This document shows, piece by piece, positions 36,256 through 43,743 of a DNA stretch of 64,000 nucleotides. Each line of letters begins with the position of its first letter. The stretch's first letter is position 1. This DNA comes from Dyadobacter sp. (GTDB taxonomy: Bacteria; Bacteroidota; Bacteroidia; Cytophagales; Spirosomataceae). Location of the stretch: the NCBI RefSeq assembly GCF_017744695.1, contig NZ_JAGIAS010000002.1, positions 806,001 to 870,000 of the forward strand, written 5' to 3'. The notes beneath the pieces were generated by a model. The model made no database searches, was not told the origin of the DNA, and saw nothing but the letters and a program-made list of their open reading frames with translations. A program made the translations under genes and the position numbers.

Positions 36256-39200
36256 TTAGAATGTCAGATTTAAACCGACGATGAATTGACGGGTGTTCGG
36301 ATAAACCCCTTCGTCGAGGCCGAATGCCGTTGAGCCCCCCACCTGGCTTTGTCCCACTTCCGGATCCGGGCCGGAGTATTTGGTGATTGTAAACAGGTTG
36401 GCAGTTTGCAGGTACACGCGCAGGCGGTCGATTTTCAAAGCCTGGGTCAGGTTTTTAGGCAATGTGTAGCCAATCTGCGCATTCTTCGCGCGGAGGTACG
36501 AGCCGTTTTCTACATAATAAGAGTTAGGCACGTTGGTGGTACTGAACGAACCTGTGTTTTCCTGGATAGGCGCAGTCGCGTTCATGTGATCGGGTGTCCA
36601 CGAATCGTACAATGCTGTGTTGCTTTTTGCACCCTGGAAGTTGGTGTAGAAATCGTGCCACCATTTCAGGTTATTCCAGATCTGGTTTCCTTGCACACCG
36701 TAAAGGAAAATACCAAAATCGAAGTTTTTATACGTTGCACCGATGTTCAGACCATAGCTAAACTTCGGACTTGGGTTACCGAGGAATGTACGGTCATCGG
36801 CGGTAACGAGGCCGTCGCCATTCACATCCTGATAACGGAAACGTCCAACTTTTACTTCATTCTGATAAACGGCCGCTGGGTTTCCGCTGCGCTCTGCCGC
36901 CTGTGCATTAGCCTGGTCGATTTCGGCCTGGCTGTTCCAGAAACCTACGATGTTGTAGCCATAAAACTGTCCGATCGAATGGCCTACCGCATTGCGAACA
37001 ATCGTGCTACCATTGAAGCGGCGACCTTCCTGGTCAAAGTAAGTCACACCATCGGTGATTTTCACAATCTTGTTGTTGTAAGTCGTCAGGGTTACCGTCG
37101 CATTCAGTTTCAGATCTTTTGCGATCGTTTTTTCGCCGTAGATCGACATATCGATACCCTTGTTCTTCATTTTACCGATGTTCACAGCAGGTGCTGTACC
37201 CTGTCCCACTGTTCCGGCAAGTTCCGGGGAGAAGAGCAGGTCGTCGATGTTTTTCTGGTAGTAATCAATTGTAAAATCAATCGCTCCGTTAAACAATTGC
37301 GCATCGATACCGATGTTGGAGTTGATGTTGCCCTCCCATTTCGCATTCGGGTTACCTACGCGGGTACGCTGGAAGCCCATGGTAGTGCTGTTACCCGTTC
37401 CTTTGATATCGTAGAAAGCGAAGCTTCTGTTCTGACCGTAAGTGGTAAATGCATTGGCAGGGTCCACATTGAACTGGTTACCCATGATACCCCATCCACC
37501 GCGGATTTTCAGGTCGGTCAACCAGGTAGCACTTTTCATGAAGTCTTCCTCTTTCAAACGCCAGCCTGCGCTCACAGCCGGGAACCAGCCATATTGCGAA
37601 GTAAAGCGTGAAGAACCATCACGGCGCAAAGTTCCGCTCAACAGGTACTTGTCCTTGTAGTTGTAATCGATCCGGCCAATGTAGGAGAACAATGCATCCC
37701 ACGAGCGGTTGGAGAAGTTGGTAGGCGTTCCCGATCCGGTCGTAAGGCTGGTATAGTTAGGGTCAAACGAGAAATAGCTTTGCGTTGAACCGCCCACTTC
37801 GCGATAGGTACTGCTGTAAGCCTCGGTCCCCGCCAATACTTTGAAATTGTGTTTGTTATCAAATGAATGCTCCCAGGTAACCGTGTTGGTCCAGGTCCAG
37901 TTGTAGCCCGAGTTCACACGCTCCGAGTATGAGTTGGTGGTTACGTTTTCGGAGTTCTCCCATTCAGGATAGGAAAACGTGTTTTCTGCATAGGTGAACA
38001 GCCCGCCCCCGAAGCTCGTACGGAAGTTAAAATCTTTGAGAAAATCCACTTCTGCGAACATATTACCGAAAATCGAGTTGGTAAGGCCCTTGTTGTTGCG
38101 TGCGCGGTCGCGGATGGCAACGGGGTTTTTCGCATTACCCAAGCCGCTTCCGAACGATCCTGCATAATTGCCTTGAACGTCGTAAACCGGGATGATCGGC
38201 TGCATACGGTAAGCCATACCGATACCACCGCCTTCTTCCAGAATACCCGTACGCGGGTTGTTCACAAGCGTAAGCGCGATGTTCTCACCCACACGGATGT
38301 GCTTGTTCACATTGTACTGGCTGTTGGCCCGCAATGTATAGCGCTTCAGGTAAGTGTTCATCAGGTTTCCCTGCTGATTGAAATGGTTGAAAGAAAACAT
38401 ATAGTTTCCCTGCTCGCCGCCGCCGCTCACCGAAAGGTTATGGCTTTGCATCGGTGCATTCTTGAACACTTCGTGGAACCAGTCGGTACCTCCCTTGTTG
38501 GCCTTCACAATGCGGTAGAACGAATCCATATCCGCTTTGTCGGTATAATTCGGGTTAACATAGTATTTGGAAAGGTCTACCTGGCTTTCGCTCATGCCGG
38601 TTGGTACGATGTAGTCGGGCAAAACGGGCGTCTGGCCGCTGCCGTATTGCGGGTCGTTGATGGTCGCACCGGAGTTGCGCAGGGCAAGGAATTTCAGATC
38701 GGCCATGCCTTGTGGCGAAAGGATGTCGTATACATTACCTTTCTTCACAGTCTGTGTGCCGTAGAACATATCGTAGCTCACCTTCACTTTACCCTGGCCG
38801 CGCTTGGTGGTGATGATCACCACCCCGTTGGATGCCCGCGAACCGTAGATAGAAGCCGAACCGGCGTCTTTCAATACCTGCATCGAAGCTACGTCGTTCG
38901 GGTTGAGGTTATTGATATCCTGGGTAGGAACACCATCCACCACGAACAACGGCGTGTTGTTACCGAATGAGTTGATACCGCGGATACGGATCTGCGGTGC
39001 CTGGCCAGGCTGGCCGGATGTAAGTACGGTCACCCCCGAAGCGCGGCCCTGAAGCTGATTGCTAAGGTTGGAGTTGGGTTGTTCGGTCAGCTCGGCTACT
39101 TTCACGATCGAAACGGCACCGGTCAGGTCTTTGCGGCTGGCAGTTCCATAACCTACTACCACCACTTCGTTCAACAGCTTTTCGTCCTGGGTCAGTGTCA

Positions 39201-39825
39201 CGTCCACTGTGCTCTGGCCGGCGGCTACATCCACGTCTTTCGAAGCAAATCCTACAAAACTGAATGTAAGCGTCACATTGCCATCGGGTGCATCGATTTT
39301 AAACATCCCCTGCGCGTCGGTGCCCGTACCACGTGCGGTACCTTTCACGACCACCGAAACGCCCGGCAGAAATGAACCGTCTTTATCGGTTACCGTACCC
39401 GAAATGGTCCGGTCGAGCGTCGCTGATTTGTAGCTCTGCGGGTTAAGTTTCTCCACAGGCAGTTTCACTCTTTTCAGGATGATCTGTTTGCCCGAAACTT
39501 CGAAACCGAGGTCCAACGGGGCCAGGATGGTTTTCAATGCCGAGCCAAGCTGCTCCTGCTTCACATTCACGCTCACTTTGCGTTCCGCCTTGATCAGATT
39601 GGAACTGTAAAGGAATTTTATTTTAACCTGGTCTTCAATTGCTGACAACACTTTACGAACGTCCTGATTCTGCATCTGGATCGTAATGCGGTTATTCAGT
39701 ACCTCCTGCGCTTCGGTGGCACCAGCCAGGGCCACGGTCGTCAGAAGTGCAGCAATGATGAGTTGCATACAACTGAATCTCATAAGGATCTGCCAATAAG
39801 CATAGTTAGGATACAATTTTTTCAT
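36256..39825 (-). CDS. SusC/RagA family TonB-linked outer-membrane protein
   Basis: A 1189-residue TonB-dependent importer. The ATG at 39825 precedes MKKLYPNYAYWQILMRFSCM, the extended signal region typical of SusC proteins; an ORF extension 17 codons upstream is rejected. Domains: an N-terminal STN domain (IQMQNQDVRKVLSAIEDQVK to GKQIILKR), which signals to a FecR anti-sigma factor; carboxypeptidase-regulatory domain (GTVTDKDGSFLPGVSVVVKG); TonB box/plug (VVVVGYGTASRKDLTGAVS; IRIRGINSFGNNTPLFVVDG); and a barrel ending ANLFTITKYSGPDPE ... RQFIVGLNLTF. The STN domain agrees with the FecR/sigma pair upstream. Confidence 0.96.
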   Translation of the reverse strand: MKKLYPNYAYWQILMRFSCMQLIIAALLTTVALAGATEAQEVLNNRITIQMQNQDVRKVLSAIEDQVKIKFLYSSNLIKAERKVSVNVKQEQLGSALKTILAPLDLGFEVSGKQIILKRVKLPVEKLNPQSYKSATLDRTISGTVTDKDGSFLPGVSVVVKGTARGTGTDAQGMFKIDAPDGNVTLTFSFVGFASKDVDVAAGQSTVDVTLTQDEKLLNEVVVVGYGTASRKDLTGAVSIVKVAELTEQPNSNLSNQLQGRASGVTVLTSGQPGQAPQIRIRGINSFGNNTPLFVVDGVPTQDINNLNPNDVASMQVLKDAGSASIYGSRASNGVVIITTKRGQGKVKVSYDMFYGTQTVKKGNVYDILSPQGMADLKFLALRNSGATINDPQYGSGQTPVLPDYIVPTGMSESQVDLSKYYVNPNYTDKADMDSFYRIVKANKGGTDWFHEVFKNAPMQSHNLSVSGGGEQGNYMFSFNHFNQQGNLMNTYLKRYTLRANSQYNVNKHIRVGENIALTLVNNPRTGILEEGGGIGMAYRMQPIIPVYDVQGNYAGSFGSGLGNAKNPVAIRDRARNNKGLTNSIFGNMFAEVDFLKDFNFRTSFGGGLFTYAENTFSYPEWENSENVTTNSYSERVNSGYNWTWTNTVTWEHSFDNKHNFKVLAGTEAYSSTYREVGGSTQSYFSFDPNYTSLTTGSGTPTNFSNRSWDALFSYIGRIDYNYKDKYLLSGTLRRDGSSRFTSQYGWFPAVSAGWRLKEEDFMKSATWLTDLKIRGGWGIMGNQFNVDPANAFTTYGQNRSFAFYDIKGTGNSTTMGFQRTRVGNPNAKWEGNINSNIGIDAQLFNGAIDFTIDYYQKNIDDLLFSPELAGTVGQGTAPAVNIGKMKNKGIDMSIYGEKTIAKDLKLNATVTLTTYNNKIVKITDGVTYFDQEGRRFNGSTIVRNAVGHSIGQFYGYNIVGFWNSQAEIDQANAQAAERSGNPAAVYQNEVKVGRFRYQDVNGDGLVTADDRTFLGNPSPKFSYGLNIGATYKNFDFGIFLYGVQGNQIWNNLKWWHDFYTNFQGAKSNTALYDSWTPDHMNATAPIQENTGSFSTTNVPNSYYVENGSYLRAKNAQIGYTLPKNLTQALKIDRLRVYLQTANLFTITKYSGPDPEVGQSQVGGSTAFGLDEGVYPNTRQFIVGLNLTF

Positions 39826-40035
39826 AACTTTACTAAGTTTTGTAACATGGAAAAATGGGCAAAACGAGTCCTCCATCCGCTGGTAACGGATGTAATCGAA
39901 TTGGGGATGAACTCAGGGTTGGTGATGGTGCAACATCATCAACCTTCTTTTTTGTGGGAGTTTGGTTAAATCATAGAAGTTGTCCGGGTTTAGGGTGGTT
40001 AGTTAGGTTTGTAAGCATTTGTATTCCTTTCAATA

Positions 40036-41136
40036 TCAATTACATCCTCTGCCGGTGACGACCATCTTCCCGTCTATCACCTCGAAGTTCGCTTCGATGC
40101 CCTTGCAGATAAGGTCCATCTTTTCATAGAGACTCTCCGTCGTGAAAGAGGCTGTCAACAGGCACTCGCCGAACAAACGGTGGTCATATACGATATCGAT
40201 CCCGTAGGTCTCTTCGATATTGCTCAGCAATTGCGACACCGGCATGTCCTGGAACTTCAGCAGCGGCGCTGGTAACACCGCCGACGCCAGGATTTCCGGC
40301 TCATCGACCAAACCTTTGTGAATCTGGGTCTGCTCACGTGAAAAAAGCACTTTCTGGTTCGGCGTAATGATCGTCCCCGCGAGTTCCGGACTGGCTATCC
40401 CTTCGCATACCTCGGTATCGGTACGCGGGAAAACGGATACTTTACCGGTTTTCACACATACTTCCACCTGTTTCGCGTCTTCGAATGCCTTGACCATGAA
40501 ACTAGTCCCCAAAACCTTGGTAACCAACTCGTTGGAATACACCACAAACGGGCGCTGGCGGTTTTTGGTAACGGTAAAAAATGCCTGCCCCGAGAGGTAC
40601 ACTTCCCGCAATGTGCTGCTGACGAAGTCCTTACGATAGCTCACGCTGCTTTTTGGTTGCAGGAGAATCGTGCTGGTATCCGGCAAAGTAAGCAGGATGG
40701 GCGCCGTCGTGGTGTTCTTCTGCTCCATCAGCGGCTCCTCCACGGCCGTCAACAACTCCTCGTAACTCACATGGTTGTCGTGCCGGTTGGGCTGCCTTGC
40801 CCAGCCAATCACCAGCAATACCACCGCAGCGGCCGAAAGCGACGCACCCAATCGTAGCCAGAGCCCCCGCATGGGCCCGCGACTTGCCGAATCTTTCCGG
40901 TTATGGATTTCGTCAAGCATCGCGGCCACCTGCCCGTCGGTCGGGAAATCCGCTTCCATTTCAGCGCGAATCCCCAGCAACACCGACCTTGCACCGGCAA
41001 TGGCTTCGGCCTTTTCAGGATGTGTGAGTAAAAAGTTATTCCAAAAATCACAAGTCTCCTGAGACGGGGTCAGTACCCAGGATTTGAAATATTGATCTTC
41101 CAGGAAATCAGTTACTTCGTAATGATAGTAACCCAT
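40036..41136 (-). CDS. FecR family anti-sigma factor
   Basis: A 366-residue inner-membrane regulator that holds the ECF sigma factor inactive until SusC signals substrate binding. N-terminal cytoplasmic part contains CDFWNNFLLTHPEKAEAI; one membrane helix near residues 90-110 (LSAAAVVLLVIGWAR); a periplasmic FecR domain (LTLPDTSTILLQPKSSVSYR; REVYLSGQAFFTVTKNRQRPFVVYSNELVTKVLGTSF); and a C-terminal STN-interacting domain (LLKFQDMPVSQLLSNIEETYGIDIVYD). It lies between the sigma factor and susC, the usual order. Confidence 0.94.
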   Translation of the reverse strand: MGYYHYEVTDFLEDQYFKSWVLTPSQETCDFWNNFLLTHPEKAEAIAGARSVLLGIRAEMEADFPTDGQVAAMLDEIHNRKDSASRGPMRGLWLRLGASLSAAAVVLLVIGWARQPNRHDNHVSYEELLTAVEEPLMEQKNTTTAPILLTLPDTSTILLQPKSSVSYRKDFVSSTLREVYLSGQAFFTVTKNRQRPFVVYSNELVTKVLGTSFMVKAFEDAKQVEVCVKTGKVSVFPRTDTEVCEGIASPELAGTIITPNQKVLFSREQTQIHKGLVDEPEILASAVLPAPLLKFQDMPVSQLLSNIEETYGIDIVYDHRLFGECLLTASFTTESLYEKMDLICKGIEANFEVIDGKMVVTGRGCN

Positions 41137-41221
41137 CAGTATGAATATTTGATGAAAAATTTGACATGGTGCTCATTAAGGAAGAGCAACCGGAAAGGCG
41201 GTTTAACTCACTTTTCTCAAA

Positions 41222-41815
41222 TTATTTTAGAAGAAAAAAAAATAATCCGGAAGTAAGAAGCGAAATGGTGAGCTGACGGAGCTTGGAAACAGCACGTTGC
41301 ACGAGGTTTCGGACCGACTGCTCGTTGATGGTAAGTATTTGAGATATCTGGGAATAGCTGAAATCCTGATAGAACCGCAACATCATCACCTCGTACTGCC
41401 GCCCGGGGAGGCTTTTCAGCCAGGTGTCGAGTTCGTCTTTTTGCTTCTGGCTTTGTTCGGATTCGATGATCTCGCTTTCCTTCGGAAGCGAAACCGGGTG
41501 AAACTCCTCGTCGATCAGGTCCCAGGGTTCATTGAAACGGCCATTGCAATTCCGGTGAATACGTCGCCTCAACGAACGAAAAAGGTAAAACCGGGGAGAT
41601 TCGGCGTCGGCCAAGCGGGAGCGGCTTTGCCAGAGGTCGATAAACAGATCCTGGACCAGGTCCTCCACTATCGCTTCGTCCGTGATCAGCTTCTTTCCGT
41701 AACTATAAAGCACCCTCACATACCGCTGATATAGTAAAGTGAATGCCTCCTCGTCTCCCAGCCGGAAGCGTTGCCAGAGTATTCTATCATCGGTATCGGT
41801 AAAAGGAGAAGCCAA
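41222..41815 (-). CDS. ECF RNA polymerase sigma factor (FecI-like)
   Basis: A 197-residue sigma-70 family factor. The only usable start is TTG at 41815 (an in-frame TGA lies just upstream, with no ATG). Region 2: RFRLGDEEAFTLLYQRYVRVLYSYGKKL and VEDLVQDLFIDLWQSR; region 4: WLKSLPGRQYEVMMLRFYQDFSYSQISQILTI and RNLVQRAVSKLRQL. A hydrophobic tail (LTISLLTSGLFFFLLK) is common in Bacteroidota ECF factors. It is predicted to transcribe susC/susD when freed by the adjacent FecR. A promoter is proposed at 41838-41869. Confidence 0.94.
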   Translation of the reverse strand: MASPFTDTDDRILWQRFRLGDEEAFTLLYQRYVRVLYSYGKKLITDEAIVEDLVQDLFIDLWQSRSRLADAESPRFYLFRSLRRRIHRNCNGRFNEPWDLIDEEFHPVSLPKESEIIESEQSQKQKDELDTWLKSLPGRQYEVMMLRFYQDFSYSQISQILTINEQSVRNLVQRAVSKLRQLTISLLTSGLFFFLLK

Positions 41816-41837
41816 ATAGTCAGGTTTTTGCTTTCAT

Positions 41838-41869
41838 CAAAAATACTAAAAAATGTTCAAATAGAACAA
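41838..41869 (-). promoter_or_regulatory. Promoter of the ECF sigma gene
   Basis: On the minus strand, -7 box TATTTTTG (41845-41838; TAnnTTTG consensus) with a TTG at 41869-41867, 21 bp upstream. A short dyad TGTTC-n5-GAACA (41854-41868) overlaps the -33 region. The start codon (TTG, 41815) follows about 15 nt after the predicted transcription start. Confidence 0.6.
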
Positions 41870-42003
41870 TTTCAACAAACATTCCCTTCGAATATTCGCA
41901 TTTTCATGTCCTATATTGACATGTTTAATACTGCGTAAACTACTGGCTACATAGCAATTAGCCCGACCTGTACCGGGCAAGTCTGCCTTGCATTATGGAA
42001 AGG

Positions 42004-42405
42004 TCATGAAGCCATACGGCTGTCGATCAGCTGGGAGAAGTCCCTCCGCAGCTCCTCAATGTCCGGGCTTTTTTTCATAAAACCGGAAGCGCCCAGTTCC
42101 ATGCATCTCGTCACGATTTCCTTCTGATCCGAAGTCGAATACATATATACCGGCGTTTTCAACAGCCTGGGATTCTGCTTCAACTCCACGAGCAGCTCCA
42201 TACCGTTCATTTTGGGCATATTGATATCGATAAAGATCAGGTGGGGCTCATAGCTGCCCCTGCCCAGTTTTTCCAGCGCCTGGATACCGTCGCATGCAAA
42301 CTCGCATTCCACGTCCGCGCCAGTATCCTGCATCGTGAGCAGGAAAATCTCCTGATCGTCGACGTCGTCGTCCACCAGCAGAATCAAAATGTTTCGTGGT
42401 ATCAT
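42004..42405 (-). CDS. Receiver-only response regulator (CheY-like)
   Basis: A 133-residue single receiver domain with no output domain. The ATG at 42405 starts MIPRNILILLVDDDVDD, carrying the acidic pair; an ORF start 16 codons upstream adds non-typical residues. The phosphoacceptor Asp is in LIFIDINMPKMNGMELL, the switch Ser/Thr in VYMYSTSDQ, and the conserved Lys in SGFMKKSPDIEEL. Such stand-alone regulators act by protein contacts, often with hybrid histidine kinases; no kinase gene is adjacent, so its partner is elsewhere. Confidence 0.92.
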   Translation of the reverse strand: MIPRNILILLVDDDVDDQEIFLLTMQDTGADVECEFACDGIQALEKLGRGSYEPHLIFIDINMPKMNGMELLVELKQNPRLLKTPVYMYSTSDQKEIVTRCMELGASGFMKKSPDIEELRRDFSQLIDSRMAS

Positions 42406-42648
42406 TATTTTACAAGTAAATGCCAACGACCGCCCTAGCCGCGCCGCCATCATGCTGCGGCCACTCCTCCGGCTGATACGTCAACTGCAAAATTCATTCC
42501 ATGATGATCGATCGGTAAACAATGGACCGTCGGCGATAATATATCCGAGGTATTTTGTAGAATTTCTTCAAAAACACCCACTTAAAAAGTAGAATTAATT
42601 AACTTTTCGGTATACTTGCGGCTACAACATTTAGCCAACACTATTTCA

Positions 42649-43236
42649 ATGAAGAAAAATCTCCTCCATTTGTGGCTGTTCATGCTCATGGCAGCTGTGT
42701 CTTTCTCGTGCAGCGACGACGACGACAAAACCCCTGACACCATCAAACTCGAAGACTCCTGGAAAGAAGGCTGGTCTTCGCAAAAAGTACTCGACATCAC
42801 CAAAGGCCAACGCCCGGCCCCCTCGGTTTACCTCGATCAGAAGTATATCGATTTCCATCTGGCGCAGTTCAACGGCGGTGCCACCTATCTCGTCGCTAAA
42901 TCGGCATTGGACAAATACGGCCGCGACACGCTTGGCTACCCCGACAATACGCAGTTCGTGATGACAAAATCTGAAATGGACGCCATGCTGACCAAAACCG
43001 GCAAGGATATCAGCAAAATCGAAACAGAACTGGGTATACCGGCCGGCAGCTGGAAGGGACAGGAAATGGTCCGGATATCGATCCCCGATCCCAAGGCATT
43101 GAACGTTCGCGTTCCGTCGGGCAACGAAATGGGTGCCAACAGTTTGTGGCTACCCGGCGGACACCTGCCTACGGGCTATTCCGAGGCGGTCGTCAACAAG
43201 ATCCCGAAGGGAAAATACACGGAAACACCACTATAA
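42649..43236 (+). CDS. Hypothetical lipoprotein
   Basis: A 195-residue predicted lipoprotein, from ATG at 42649. Signal with lipobox: MKKNLLHLWLFMLMAAVSFS then CSDDDD, an acidic surface-export-like signal after the Cys. The body is polar and includes SVYLDQKYIDFHLAQFNGGA and DAMLTKTGKDISKIETELGI, then a Gly-rich end (SLWLPGGHLPTGYSEAVVNK). No family recognised. It is a single gene with its own terminator. Confidence 0.82.
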   Translation: MKKNLLHLWLFMLMAAVSFSCSDDDDKTPDTIKLEDSWKEGWSSQKVLDITKGQRPAPSVYLDQKYIDFHLAQFNGGATYLVAKSALDKYGRDTLGYPDNTQFVMTKSEMDAMLTKTGKDISKIETELGIPAGSWKGQEMVRISIPDPKALNVRVPSGNEMGANSLWLPGGHLPTGYSEAVVNKIPKGKYTETPL

Positions 43237-43247
43237 CCATGAAAACA

Positions 43248-43285
43248 AGGCAGCACGTTGGGCGACGTGCTGTCCTTTCTTTTTT
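43248..43285 (+). terminator. Rho-independent terminator after the hypothetical lipoprotein
   Basis: Stem CAGCACGT/ACGTGCTG (from 43251) followed by TCCTTTCTTTTTT. It lies 12 bp after the lipoprotein stop codon. Confidence 0.88.
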
Positions 43286-43319
43286 GACGTATATTTAGCC
43301 CCGCATAACGCTTTTTTAC

Positions 43320-43544
43320 ATGAAAGAAATTGCCAAGGAAGCCTGGAACTACACTTTTTCAGAACAGCACCCCGGAGAATACATCCTCTCGGTGGTGTGC
43401 GGAGGAGCGGGTTTGTATGACTTTGCCATCCGCCTCACCGCCACACAGATCGCCGACTACGAGCTCGAGGGTATTCCTTACATTTCCAGGCTCGCCGAAC
43501 AGGTGCGGTACGACCAGACTCCTTTCAACGGGCAAAAGGCCTGA
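43320..43544 (+). CDS. Small conserved-type hypothetical protein
   Basis: A 74-residue protein: MKEIAKEAWNYTFSEQHPGE, then YILSVVCGGAGLYDFAIRLT, then a helix ATQIADYELEGIPYISRLAEQ and a polar end. The compact alternating strand/helix pattern and the lack of repeats look like a real small protein. No family recognised; no signal peptide. It is followed by a 200 bp gap with an 8-bp tandem repeat. Confidence 0.65.
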   Translation: MKEIAKEAWNYTFSEQHPGEYILSVVCGGAGLYDFAIRLTATQIADYELEGIPYISRLAEQVRYDQTPFNGQKA

Positions 43545-43664
43545 CTACCTGCTTCTTTTTCACAGCTGATTAACAGACTCTTAAAGACCTAACCGGGCCT
43601 TTTTATTTTTTCCCGTGCAACGTTTCGGGAACTCGGTCGTCATTGCATTGCATTCGCACCGGTG

Positions 43665-43712
43665 TCCGGCGGTCCGGCGATCCGGCGATCCGGCGGTCCG
43701 GCGCTACGGCGG
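43665..43712 (+). repeat. 8-bp tandem repeat (TCCGGCGR), six units
   Basis: Six consecutive units: TCCGGCGG, TCCGGCGA, TCCGGCGA, TCCGGCGG, TCCGGCGC, TACGGCGG. The array ends 31 bp before the start codon of the outer-membrane receptor gene at 43744, within its leader or promoter. Confidence 0.85.
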
Positions 43713-43743
43713 TGCAGATCGAACAGTCGTTAATTAGCCATGT

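Noticed and set aside
36349..37611. 420-codon ORF on the plus strand
   Set aside because: Antisense to susC, whose domains are unmistakable; the translation is rich in Cys, Val and Arg without protein-like pattern.
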